A stretch of DNA of 64,000 bases from NCBI RefSeq assembly GCF_900129815.1, contig NZ_FQWX01000002.1, forward strand, positions 62,001 to 126,000, read 5' to 3'. Positions 18,106 to 26,169 of the stretch are shown piece after piece. Positions within the stretch are counted from its first letter, which is position 1, and the number at the start of each line of letters is the position of its first letter. This stretch comes from Asaccharospora irregularis DSM 2635 (GTDB taxonomy: Bacteria; Bacillota; Clostridia; Peptostreptococcales; Peptostreptococcaceae). A program made the translations under genes and the position numbers. Below the pieces are notes generated by a model. The model did not search any database and was not told the origin of the DNA. It saw only the letters and a list, made by a program, of their open reading frames with translations.

Positions 18106-18990
18106 ATGCAGGTCTTAGAAGACTATATAAATTACATAAAAAACAAAAAAAGATTATCTGAAAATACCGTTTTATCGTATTTGACAGATATCAAGAAGTA
18201 TCTAGAATATTTAAATCTAAAAAACATAAAACTAAGTGATATAAGAGAAAATGATATTATAGGCTATCTAATAGAGTTAGAAAAAGCAGATACATCAGTA
18301 GCGACAATTTCTAGAATGATTTCTTCAATAAAATCATTTCATGACTACTTGTTTTTGAGTAATATATGCAGTTCTAACTTGGCAAAAGATATAAAAAAGC
18401 CTAAGGTAAAAAAGGAAGAAGTAGATATTTTGACAGAAGATGAGATAGAGTCACTGTTAAATTTTCCTAAGTTAGATACACCAAAGTTAATAAGAGATAA
18501 GGCTATATTTGAACTTTTATATGGAACAGGAATAAAAGTTTCAGAGCTAGTAAAAATGGATATAAATGATGTAAACCTAGATATGGATTATATTTATTGC
18601 AATAGTGAAAAAAGTAAAAGGATTATACCTATTTCTAATGTAACCAAGTTTTATCTAGAAAAATATATAAATGAATCTAGAGGTGAATTAGTAGGTAAAG
18701 ATGAACATTCACTATTTGTAAGTTCTCTAGGTAAGAGATTTACAAGGCAAGGACTTTGGAAAGTTATAAAAAAATATGCAAGTTTAGCAAATATAAATAA
18801 GAATATAAATCCAAATATGATTAGACATTCATTTGCAATCCATTTATTAAATAAAGGAGCTAATATTTCTGTTGTGAGTAAAATATTAGGGAATACTAAT
18901 TTATCTAGCTTGCAGGTGTACTTGAATCATATAGATCAAAACATCCGAAAGGAAATAAAAGAAAAGCATCCTAGAAAAGATACAATTTAA
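18106..18990 (+). CDS. xerD: XerD-like tyrosine recombinase with altered catalytic residues
   Basis: The 294-residue protein has the SAM-like N-terminal core-binding domain (about 1-85) and the phage-integrase catalytic domain. By alignment to E. coli XerD, the catalytic Arg148 is Lys144 (GTGIKVSEL), His244 is Asn237 (NPNMIRHSF) and His270 is Asn263 (ILGNTN). Arg240 and Tyr272 (QVYLNH) are kept. Three of the conserved catalytic residues are thus replaced, while the rest of the domain is intact and in frame. Position after spoIIM and before deoB matches xerD in relatives. It may be a weak or inactive recombinase, or an accessory partner; a normal Xer protein would then be needed elsewhere. Confidence 0.85.
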   Translation: MQVLEDYINYIKNKKRLSENTVLSYLTDIKKYLEYLNLKNIKLSDIRENDIIGYLIELEKADTSVATISRMISSIKSFHDYLFLSNICSSNLAKDIKKPKVKKEEVDILTEDEIESLLNFPKLDTPKLIRDKAIFELLYGTGIKVSELVKMDINDVNLDMDYIYCNSEKSKRIIPISNVTKFYLEKYINESRGELVGKDEHSLFVSSLGKRFTRQGLWKVIKKYASLANINKNINPNMIRHSFAIHLLNKGANISVVSKILGNTNLSSLQVYLNHIDQNIRKEIKEKHPRKDTI

Positions 18991-19004
18991 AGGAGGTCAT
19001 CAAT

Positions 19005-20177
19005 TTGAGTAGAGTAGTGTGGATGATAATTGACAGTGTAGGAATAGGAGAATTACCTGATGCTCAAGCATTTGGAGACAAAGGTGTTAATACACTAGGA
19101 AACATAGTTAAAAACCATAAAGATATCAAAATACCAAATTTAAGAAAATTGGGTATAGGTAATATAGATGGTGTAGATTTTCTAGAAAATGTAGAAAATC
19201 CGACTGGTGCATTTGGTAAATGTCTTGAGATATCTAAAGGTAAAGATACTACTACAGGCCATTGGGAGATGACAGGGGTTTTAGTTGAGACTCCTTTTAA
19301 GACTTTTGAAAATGGTTTTCCAAAAGAAGTTATAGAAGAATTTGAAAAGAGAGTTGGAAGAAAGGTAGTAGGAAATAAACCTGCATCAGGTACTGTTATA
19401 ATAGATGAATATGGAGAGCATCAAATGAAAACTGGAGATGTTATAGTGTATACATCGGCTGACAGTGTGTTCCAAATAGCAGCACATGAAGAAATAATAC
19501 CATTAGATGAATTATATAAGATGTGTGAAATTGCTAGGGAAATAATGATGGGCGACAACGCAGTGGCTAGAATAATAGCTAGACCATTTATAGGAAAAAA
19601 GACTGGAGAATTTGTAAGAACATCAAATAGAAGAGATTACTCTTTAAGTCCTTTTGAAAAAACAGTTTTAGACAATATAAAAGAGGAAGGGTTAGATGTT
19701 ATAGGCGTTGGAAAAATAGAAGATATATTTAATAAACAAGGTATAACTGAGGCAGTCCATACCAAGGATAATATGGATGGAGTGGATGAAACTATAAAAT
19801 ATATCAAACAAGAAAACAAAGGTCTTATATTCACAAACTTAGTTGATTTTGATTCTAAATACGGGCATAGAAGAGATGTTAAGGGCTACAAGGAAGCATT
19901 AGAGGAGTTTGACAGTAGAATACCAGAGATAATAGCTTCTATGAAAGACGAAGACATCTTAATAATAAATGCAGATCATGGAAATGATCCTACGTATAAG
20001 GGAACAGACCATACAAGAGAATATATACCGGTACTAGTATATGGAAAACAAATAAAAGAAAATACTAACCTAGGAATAAGAGATAGTTTTGCTGATATAG
20101 GAGCAACTGTTGCAGATATACTAGGAGTTAAAATAACTAAAAATGGTACTAGTTTTAAATCACAAATAATGAAATAA
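19005..20177 (+). CDS. deoB: Phosphopentomutase
   Basis: DeoB interconverts (deoxy)ribose 1- and 5-phosphate, linking nucleoside phosphorolysis to central metabolism. The 390-residue alkaline-phosphatase-superfamily enzyme shows the metal ligands in VVWMIIDSVGIGELPDA at the N-terminus, KDTTTGHWEMTG (Thr phosphorylation region, about 83-94), NLVDFDSKYGHRRD near 285 and INADHGNDPTYKGTDHTRE near 325. The start is TTG 19005 behind AAAGGAGGTCATC. It begins a deoB-punA-pdp salvage group; punA follows by 16 nt. Confidence 0.97.
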   Translation: MSRVVWMIIDSVGIGELPDAQAFGDKGVNTLGNIVKNHKDIKIPNLRKLGIGNIDGVDFLENVENPTGAFGKCLEISKGKDTTTGHWEMTGVLVETPFKTFENGFPKEVIEEFEKRVGRKVVGNKPASGTVIIDEYGEHQMKTGDVIVYTSADSVFQIAAHEEIIPLDELYKMCEIAREIMMGDNAVARIIARPFIGKKTGEFVRTSNRRDYSLSPFEKTVLDNIKEEGLDVIGVGKIEDIFNKQGITEAVHTKDNMDGVDETIKYIKQENKGLIFTNLVDFDSKYGHRRDVKGYKEALEEFDSRIPEIIASMKDEDILIINADHGNDPTYKGTDHTREYIPVLVYGKQIKENTNLGIRDSFADIGATVADILGVKITKNGTSFKSQIMK

Positions 20178-20193
20178 TTTGGAGGAGACATCG

Positions 20194-21015
20194 ATGAAGA
20201 ATATGTTTGACAAAATAGAAGAAAGTGCAAAGTTTATAAACTCAAAAATAAAAAATAAACCTGAAATTGGTTTAATACTTGGGTCAGGATTAGGTGTATT
20301 GGCAGATGAAATAGAAAACCCTGTAAAAATAAATTATAGTGATATACCTAATTTCCCGGTTTCTACTGTAGAAGGGCATGATGGATGTTTAGTTATAGGA
20401 ACTCTACAAGGCAAAGAAGTAGTGGCTATGAAGGGTAGATTCCATTATTACGAGGGCTACTCTCAACAAGAAACTACTTTCCCTGTAAGAGTTATGAAAA
20501 GTTTAGGTGTAGATAAGCTTATAGTTACTAATGCTGCAGGAGGATCTAATAAAAACTTCAAACCAGGAAATTTAATGTTGATAAAAGATCATATAAACTT
20601 TAGTGGAAACAATCCTTTAATGGGACCAAATGATAATAGATTAGGTGATAGATTCCCTGATATGTCTAGCGCATATTCACCTAAATATTTAGATTTAGTT
20701 AGAGACTGTGCTAAAGAATTAAATATAGAATTAAAAGAAGGTGTTTATATGTTCTTTAGTGGGCCAACATATGAAACACCAGCAGAAGTAAAATTAGCTC
20801 AAATATTAGGAGCAGATGCTGTAGGTATGTCTACTGCACCTGAAGTGATAGTTGCATCTCATTCTAAAATGGATGTTATAGGTATATCTTGTATAACTAA
20901 TATGGCAGCTGGAATACTTGATCAGCCTTTAAATCATGAAGAGGTTATTGAAACTACTACAAGAGTTAAGTCAGAATTCTTGAGTTTAGTAAAAAATATA
21001 GTAGAGAAATTATAA
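20194..21015 (+). CDS. punA: Purine nucleoside phosphorylase
   Basis: This trimeric-type PNP cleaves inosine and guanosine with phosphate. Motifs are IGLILGSGLGVLADEIEN (about 27-44), GRFHYYEGYSQQE near 85, TNAAGGSNKNFKPGNLM near 115, FFSGPTYETPAEVKLAQILG near 190 and GMSTAPEVIVASH near 213. The length from ATG 20194 is 273. GGAGGAG lies 7 nt before that ATG; TTG 20179 lies upstream of the ribosome site and is unlikely. Operon with deoB. Confidence 0.96.
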   Translation: MKNMFDKIEESAKFINSKIKNKPEIGLILGSGLGVLADEIENPVKINYSDIPNFPVSTVEGHDGCLVIGTLQGKEVVAMKGRFHYYEGYSQQETTFPVRVMKSLGVDKLIVTNAAGGSNKNFKPGNLMLIKDHINFSGNNPLMGPNDNRLGDRFPDMSSAYSPKYLDLVRDCAKELNIELKEGVYMFFSGPTYETPAEVKLAQILGADAVGMSTAPEVIVASHSKMDVIGISCITNMAAGILDQPLNHEEVIETTTRVKSEFLSLVKNIVEKL

Positions 21016-21034
21016 ACTTAGATAAGATTAAATT

Positions 21035-21070
21035 CAAAATAAGCTTAATATAAATATTAAGCTTATTTTG
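21035..21070 (+). terminator. Long perfect hairpin after punA
   Basis: A 17-bp perfect stem (21035-21051 with 21054-21070) has almost no loop. The right arm ends TTATTTTG with no longer T-run, so it may be a terminator or an mRNA end-protecting structure. Confidence 0.6.
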
Positions 21071-21094
21071 GATAGATAGTAGTTTAAAAAGACA

Positions 21095-21188
21095 TTACTT
21101 AGAAGAGAGGCGGGTGAAAATCGTTAAAAGCATCCTAAAACATTTTTAGACATAGGGTTTTCATGCTTTATAAACGGTTTATAGATTT
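21095..21188 (+). promoter_or_regulatory. Structured leader before pdp, possible cis-regulatory RNA
   Basis: Several pairings can form: GTGAAAATC (21114-21122) with GGTTTTCAT (21156-21164); CTAAAA (21135-21140) with TTTTAG (21144-21149); and AAAGCAT (21127-21133) with ATGCTTT (21163-21169). The first and third overlap at 21163-21164 and so compete. A palindrome TATAAAC-G-GTTTATA (21169-21183) sits just before the start codon. No Shine-Dalgarno is visible. I do not recognise a known riboswitch class. Confidence 0.4.
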
Positions 21189-22514
21189 ATGAGAATTTAC
21201 GATATAATAAAAAAGAAAAGAGATAACCATCAGTTAACTAAAGAGGAAATAGAATTTTTTGTACAAAAATACTCAAAAAATGAAATTCCAGACTACCAGG
21301 TATCAGCTTTACTTATGGCAATATATTTAAATAAAATGACAAAAGAAGAGACAGCATACCTTACAGAGGCTATGATGAATTCAGGAGATGTCATAGATTT
21401 ATCAAAAATAGATGGTATAAAAGTTGATAAACATAGTACGGGTGGGGTAGGAGATAAGACTACAATAGCATTAGCACCATTAGTAGCAGCTTGTAATGCA
21501 CCTGTTGCAAAAATGTCTGGAAGAGGACTTGGACATACTGGTGGGACATTGGATAAGCTAGAGTCTATACCAGGATTTTCTATAGATATGGAAGTAGATG
21601 ATTTCATAGACGCCGTAAATAAACATAAGATAGCAGTTTGCGGTCAGACTGCAAAAATAGCAGTTGCAGATAAAAAAATGTATGCGTTAAGAGACGTTAC
21701 AGCTACAGTAGATAATATATCCCTTATAGCTGCTAGTATAATGTGTAAAAAATTAGCATCAGGAGCAAATTCAATAGTATTAGATGTTAAGACTGGTGAT
21801 GGTGCCTTTATGAAAACACTAGATGACTCATTTAAACTAGCTAAGGCTATGGTTGATATAGGAACTGAAATGGGTAGAGAAACGGTAGGTCTAATTACCG
21901 ATATGAATGAACCTTTAGGACATGCTGTTGGAAACTCTTTAGAGGTTATTGAAGCTATAGAGACATTAAAGGGAAGAGGGCCAAGTGATTTGGTAGAACT
22001 GTGTGAAACACTTGGATCATACATGTTAGTTTTAGCTAAGGTAGCAGATGATTTTGATGATGGAGTAGACAAAATTAGAGACGCAATATCATCAGGTAGA
22101 GCGCTAGAGAAACTAAAGGTATTTATAGAAAACCAAGGTGGAGATAAAAATATAGTAGATGATTATACACTTCTTCCTCAGGCAAGTGAAATAATACCTG
22201 TGAAATCGGAAAAATCAGGATATGTAAGCAAGATAGAAGCGGAAGAAGTTGGAATAGCAGCTATGATTTTAGGTGCAGGAAGAGAAACTAAAGAAGACGA
22301 ATTAGATTTATCTGTTGGTATAGTGCTAAATAAAAAAGTTGGAGACTATGTAAATAAAGACGATGTTTTAGCATATATACATTTAAATAATATGGAAAAA
22401 TATAAATCATCTGAAGAAAAATTAAAAAATGCATATAAAATAACAGATGAAAAGGTAGAAAACAGCAAGTTAATATACGGTGTTGTAACTCAAGACGAAA
22501 TAAAAAAATTCTAA
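21189..22514 (+). CDS. pdp: Pyrimidine-nucleoside (thymidine) phosphorylase
   Basis: The enzyme splits uridine and thymidine with phosphate to base and pentose 1-phosphate, which DeoB then isomerises. The 441-residue protein starts [20 protein letters not shown]. It has [20 protein letters not shown] (about 81-100), the signature [17 protein letters not shown] (about 111-127), [17 protein letters not shown] near 177 and [12 protein letters not shown] near 200. Specificity for uridine versus thymidine is not decided here. The ATG at 21189 has no clear ribosome site, and the leader is structured, so translation may be controlled. Confidence 0.95.
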   Translation: MRIYDIIKKKRDNHQLTKEEIEFFVQKYSKNEIPDYQVSALLMAIYLNKMTKEETAYLTEAMMNSGDVIDLSKIDGIKVDKHSTGGVGDKTTIALAPLVAACNAPVAKMSGRGLGHTGGTLDKLESIPGFSIDMEVDDFIDAVNKHKIAVCGQTAKIAVADKKMYALRDVTATVDNISLIAASIMCKKLASGANSIVLDVKTGDGAFMKTLDDSFKLAKAMVDIGTEMGRETVGLITDMNEPLGHAVGNSLEVIEAIETLKGRGPSDLVELCETLGSYMLVLAKVADDFDDGVDKIRDAISSGRALEKLKVFIENQGGDKNIVDDYTLLPQASEIIPVKSEKSGYVSKIEAEEVGIAAMILGAGRETKEDELDLSVGIVLNKKVGDYVNKDDVLAYIHLNNMEKYKSSEEKLKNAYKITDEKVENSKLIYGVVTQDEIKKF

Positions 22515-22528
22515 AAATATGATTACAA

Positions 22529-22562
22529 ATAGCCTAACATGTAAACAATAGTGTTAGGCTAT
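22529..22562 (+). terminator. Hairpin after pdp
   Basis: A perfect 10-bp stem (22529-22538 with 22553-22562) with a 14-nt loop lies 15 nt after the pdp stop codon. The T-run is poor (ATATCC follows), so terminator strength is uncertain. Confidence 0.5.
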
Positions 22563-22585
22563 ATCCAGTTGTTCGACAAATTTTA

Positions 22586-22614
22586 TTGAAAAATTTCATT
22601 CTTAGACTTATAAT
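22586..22614 (+). promoter_or_regulatory. Putative sigma-A promoter of mltG operon
   Basis: TTGAAA (22586-22591) and TATAAT (22609-22614) are separated by exactly 17 nt, 38 nt before the mltG start codon. This is one of the best housekeeping promoter matches in the window. Confidence 0.7.
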
Positions 22615-22652
22615 ATAGAGGATATAAATATACATAAGGAGTAGATAACCCT

Positions 22653-23696
22653 ATGAGTTTTAAAAATAATAAGTACAAGATTATAGGACTGATTTTTGCT
22701 ATAGTTCTAATTTCTCTTGGCGTGTTCGTGGCCATGCAGATAGGACCATATAACAAAAACAATAAAAAGGACATAATAGTGGACATTCCATCTGGCTCAA
22801 CTATAAATAGTATATCCAATATATTATATGAAAATGAATTGATAAAAAATAAAACTATGTTTAAGGCATTAGTTAAAGTTAGCAACAAAGCTTCTTCTAT
22901 AAAGGCAGGAAAGTACTTGCTTAATCAATCTTATTCAAACAGTGGGATAATAGATTTGTTGGCATCTGGTAAAATATATCAGGACGGTGTAAAAATAACA
23001 ATTCCAGAAGGTTCTACATCAAAAGAGATTGTATCTATTCTTGTAAATAAAAAATTAGGAGAAAAGAGTAGATATGATGAGTTGATTAATAAACCCGAGG
23101 AATTTAAAGCGGAATTTGAATTTTTGAATGATAAAGGAATAAATTCACTAGAAGGCTTTTTATATCCAGATACGTATTATTTTAATGAAGAAGACTCGGA
23201 AGATGAGATATTATTAGCTATGCTAAAAAGATTTTCTGACGAATGCGTTGGAAAAGTCCAAGAAGATATAGAAAAATCCGATAAAAGCCTTCAGGAGATT
23301 ATTACTATGGCATCTATAGTAGAAAAAGAAGCTGTTTTGGATGAGGACAGGCCTCTAATAGCTAGTGTATTTTATAATAGAATTAAAATAGGAATGCCTC
23401 TTCAATCCGATGCGACAATACAATATATTTTTGAGAAAAGAAAAAAAATAGTGACATATAAGGACCTAAAGATTGATTCTCCTTATAATAGTTATAAAAA
23501 TAAAGGCTTACCACCCACACCAATTGCTAATCCAGGGATAAAGTCTATTGAAGCAGTTTTAAATCCTGCGGATACAGATTACTTATACTTTGTAGCGAAA
23601 ATGGATGGTGGAAATAACTATAGTACAAATTATCAGGATCATTTAAAGTATGTAAAAGAGTACAAAGATGAGAGAGATAAACTAAATAAGAAATAG
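22653..23696 (+). CDS. mltG: Endolytic murein transglycosylase MltG
   Basis: MltG (YceG) is an inner-membrane lytic transglycosylase that cuts nascent glycan strands. The 347-residue protein has one N-terminal membrane helix (about 10-28), a LysM-like segment (VDIPSGSTINSISNILYENE, about 43-62), and the catalytic domain with IPEGSTSKEIVSIL. IVEKEAVLDEDRPLIASVFYNR (about 221-242) contains the catalytic Glu, followed by LQSDATIQYIF and LPPTPIANPGIKSIEAVLNP. The end has the family YFVAKMDGGNNYSTNYQDH. Order mltG-methyltransferase-U32-udk matches Bacillus yrrL-yrrM-yrrN/O-udk. Confidence 0.94.
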   Translation: MSFKNNKYKIIGLIFAIVLISLGVFVAMQIGPYNKNNKKDIIVDIPSGSTINSISNILYENELIKNKTMFKALVKVSNKASSIKAGKYLLNQSYSNSGIIDLLASGKIYQDGVKITIPEGSTSKEIVSILVNKKLGEKSRYDELINKPEEFKAEFEFLNDKGINSLEGFLYPDTYYFNEEDSEDEILLAMLKRFSDECVGKVQEDIEKSDKSLQEIITMASIVEKEAVLDEDRPLIASVFYNRIKIGMPLQSDATIQYIFEKRKKIVTYKDLKIDSPYNSYKNKGLPPTPIANPGIKSIEAVLNPADTDYLYFVAKMDGGNNYSTNYQDHLKYVKEYKDERDKLNKK

Positions 23697-23714
23697 ATAG
23701 CAAGCAAAGAGATA

Positions 23715-23738
23715 AAAAATTGGTGAAACTGATTTTTT
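23715..23738 (+). terminator. Hairpin with T-run after mltG
   Basis: A 9-bp stem with wobble pairs (AAAAATTGG with CTGATTTTT) has a TGAAA loop and T residues at its 3' side. It is 18 nt past the mltG stop. Confidence 0.5.
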
Positions 23739-23758
23739 AATCTAGAGATTTAAACTAT

Positions 23759-23791
23759 GGATTATGCCTTGAGATCACTAAGGTGTAATCC
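23759..23791 (+). repeat. 12-bp hairpin in the methyltransferase leader
   Basis: GGATTATGCCTT (23759-23770) pairs with AAGGTGTAATCC (23780-23791), two G-U pairs included, across a 9-nt loop. It lies 35 nt before the next start codon. The wobble pairs make an RNA role more likely than a DNA operator. Confidence 0.4.
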
Positions 23792-23826
23792 TATATTAAT
23801 TTTGCAAGAAATTGAGGAGTGATTCT

Positions 23827-24495
23827 ATGAGCAATATAGTAAATGATTTAGTAGAAGGATATATAAGAGATACATTAAAAGAAAAAGAAGGTCTCCTAAA
23901 AGATATGGAAATCTATGCCGAGGAAAACAATGTTCCTATAATACATAAAGAAGTATCCGAGCTATTAAGGGTATTATTAAAAATGAAAAAACCAAAAAGG
24001 ATATTAGAGGTTGGATGTGCAATAGGTTATTCTTCTATATTTTTTGCAACTGTAGCTGGGGATGATGTAGAAGTTATAACTGTAGAGAGAAGCGAAAAAA
24101 TGATAGAAAAGGCTAAGAATAATATCAAATTATCAGGACTTGAAAATAATATAACTATACTAGAAGGCGATGCAGAGGAAATATTAAGCAGAGTTGAAGG
24201 AGAATTTGATATTATATTTATAGATGCAGCAAAAGGTCAGTATAAACTATTTTATGATATGGTAATAGATAAACTAAAGATAGGAGGACTTTTAATCTCT
24301 GATAATATTTTATACAAAGGCATGGTAGCACATGATGACTTTGTAATAAGAAGAAAGAAAACTATAGTTAAAAGAATGAGAAGCTACTTAGACTATATAT
24401 GTAGTGCAGATTATTTAAGTACATCCATTATACCTATAGGAGATGGTGTAGCACTTAGTTATAAGGAAAAGAAAGGTAGTGAGATAAATGAATAG
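23827..24495 (+). CDS. Class I SAM-dependent O-methyltransferase (YrrM-like)
   Basis: The 222-residue protein is of the caffeoyl-CoA/catechol O-methyltransferase fold. Motif I is RILEVGCAIGYSSIFFATVA (about 59-78), the post-I acidic region is EVITVERSEKMIEKAKNN, and DIIFIDAAKGQYKLFYD (about 133-149) holds the metal-binding Asp. GGLLISDNILYKGMV (about 159-173) completes the pattern. In Bacillus and Staphylococcus the YrrM/TrmR homologue methylates 5-hydroxyuridine in tRNA, so a tRNA role is a reasonable guess. ATG 23827 has GAGGAGTG. The end overlaps the U32 gene by 8 nt. Confidence 0.85.
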   Translation: MSNIVNDLVEGYIRDTLKEKEGLLKDMEIYAEENNVPIIHKEVSELLRVLLKMKKPKRILEVGCAIGYSSIFFATVAGDDVEVITVERSEKMIEKAKNNIKLSGLENNITILEGDAEEILSRVEGEFDIIFIDAAKGQYKLFYDMVIDKLKIGGLLISDNILYKGMVAHDDFVIRRKKTIVKRMRSYLDYICSADYLSTSIIPIGDGVALSYKEKKGSEINE

Positions 24496-25420
24496 AGTAG
24501 AGCTATCAATATTAGTAGGTGATTTAGAAAAATTAAAAATAGCTATAGATTCTGGGGCGGATGCAGTTTATATAGGTGGAGAGTTTTTTGGAACTAAATC
24601 ATTGGCAAAAAATTTTACTAAAAAAGATCTAGAAGATGGAGTTAACTATACACATCAAAATGGAAAAAAGATTTATGCCACAATAAATGTAATGCCTCAT
24701 AACGATGATTTTAAAAACTTAGAGGAATACTTACTGTATTTAGAAAGGATTGGAATAGATGCAGTTATTTTAGCTGATCCTGGAGTGCTTACAGTAGTGA
24801 AAAAAGTAATTCCTAATATGGATATACATTTAAATACCCAAGCAAACACTACGAACTATGTTAGTGCTAACTTCTGGTATGATCAGGGTGTAAAAAGGGT
24901 TATTGTTTCTAAGGAATTATCTTTTGAAGAAGTGTCTCAGATAAGGGAGAAAACCCCTTCGAATCTGGAGATAGAAGCTCTTGTTCATGGTGCTATGTGT
25001 ATATCATATTCTGGAAGATGCTTAATAACCAACTACATGACTGGAAAAAATGGAGATAAAAATTTATCTGATGGATCTGATGAATGGAAATACTACTTAG
25101 AGGAGGAAAAAAGGCCTGGGGAGTATTTCCCTATATACGAGGATGAAAAAGGTACATTTTTCTTTAATTCTAAGGATTTATGCCTAATAGAGTACATACC
25201 TGAACTGATTAAATCAGGTATAACAAGCTTGAAAATAGAGAGCAGAAAGCAGACTAATGACTATATAAAAGCAGTTGTAGAGGCATACAAAGATGCAATA
25301 GACGAATTTTATAGAAACTCTAGTGACTGGAAAGTAAATCCAAGTTGGATAGAAGAAATGAAAAAAGTAGGTAATAGAGATTTTACTACTGGATTCTACG
25401 TAGACGGACTAGATATCTAA
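24488..25420 (+). CDS. U32 family protein (YrrN/TrhP-like), lacking one usual Cys ligand
   Basis: U32 proteins hydroxylate RNA bases or quinone precursors using an Fe-S cluster; TrhP is the tRNA 5-hydroxyuridine enzyme. The 310-residue protein has a TIM-barrel start ([16 protein letters not shown]), the signature [16 protein letters not shown] (about 165-180) with two Cys, and [20 protein letters not shown]. The region that in long U32 proteins carries CAQPC reads [16 protein letters not shown], so the third cluster Cys is missing, and the usual EGRMKS is ESRKQT. It is a short, diverged form. Coupling to the O-methyltransferase by overlap fits tRNA uridine modification. Confidence 0.8.
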   Translation: MNRVELSILVGDLEKLKIAIDSGADAVYIGGEFFGTKSLAKNFTKKDLEDGVNYTHQNGKKIYATINVMPHNDDFKNLEEYLLYLERIGIDAVILADPGVLTVVKKVIPNMDIHLNTQANTTNYVSANFWYDQGVKRVIVSKELSFEEVSQIREKTPSNLEIEALVHGAMCISYSGRCLITNYMTGKNGDKNLSDGSDEWKYYLEEEKRPGEYFPIYEDEKGTFFFNSKDLCLIEYIPELIKSGITSLKIESRKQTNDYIKAVVEAYKDAIDEFYRNSSDWKVNPSWIEEMKKVGNRDFTTGFYVDGLDI

Positions 25421-25475
25421 AAATATAAAGTTAGAATTATACTACAAGATAAAAGTATTAAGGAGAGAAGAGACT

Positions 25476-26102
25476 ATGAAAGGGAAAAGACCTCTTATAA
25501 TAGGCATAACAGGAGGAACAGGATCAGGTAAAAGTACGGTTTGCAAAGCAATAATGGAGAATATACCTGAGGAAAATATAGCAGTATTAGAGCAAGATGC
25601 ATATTACAAAGATCAAGGACATTTAAGTATGGAGGAAAGATTCAAAACTAATTATGATCATCCTTTAGCATTTGATAACAAGCTTCTTATAAAGCATATA
25701 GAGGACTTGAGCAAAATGAAGCCTGTAGAAAAACCAGTATATGACTACGAGCTTCATACTAGAAAAACAGATCAAACTATAACTGTAACTCCTAAGGATA
25801 TAATTATAGTTGAAGGTATAATGATACTCGAAGATGAAGAATTAAGGGATAGGCTAGATATAAAAATTTATGTAGATACTGAGGATGATATAAGAATACT
25901 TAGAAGAATTCAAAGAGATATTAAAGAGAGAGGTAGAACTGTAGATTCTGTTATAGAGCAGTACTTAAATACAGTAAAACCAGCACACGATCAATTTATA
26001 GAACCATATAAAAAATATGCAGATATAATAATGCCTGAAGGTGGTAAAAATGAAGTTGCAATAGACATAGTTATATCTAAAATCAGAACTCAATTAAGTT
26101 AA
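25476..26102 (+). CDS. udk: Uridine kinase
   Basis: Udk phosphorylates uridine and cytidine with GTP/ATP. The 208-residue P-loop protein has [19 protein letters not shown] (about 8-26), [18 protein letters not shown] (about 37-54, substrate loop), [27 protein letters not shown] and [16 protein letters not shown] (about 107-122). The C-terminal half has [24 protein letters not shown] precedes the ATG. It closes the mltG-YrrM-U32-udk group seen also in Bacillus. Confidence 0.96.
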   Translation: MKGKRPLIIGITGGTGSGKSTVCKAIMENIPEENIAVLEQDAYYKDQGHLSMEERFKTNYDHPLAFDNKLLIKHIEDLSKMKPVEKPVYDYELHTRKTDQTITVTPKDIIIVEGIMILEDEELRDRLDIKIYVDTEDDIRILRRIQRDIKERGRTVDSVIEQYLNTVKPAHDQFIEPYKKYADIIMPEGGKNEVAIDIVISKIRTQLS

Positions 26103-26124
26103 TATAATATAAAAATAGTATTAT

Positions 26125-26162
26125 CCCCTTAGATATTGTTAATAATTAGAATATCTAAGGGG
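26125..26162 (+). promoter_or_regulatory. Hairpin between udk and the PBP gene, containing the PBP ribosome site
   Basis: A perfect 13-bp stem (26125-26137 with 26150-26162) has a 12-nt loop. The right arm contains AAGGGG, the start of the Shine-Dalgarno for the gene at 26170. It has no T-run, so it is more likely to block translation of read-through mRNA than to terminate. Confidence 0.45.
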
Positions 26163-26169
26163 TGATTTT

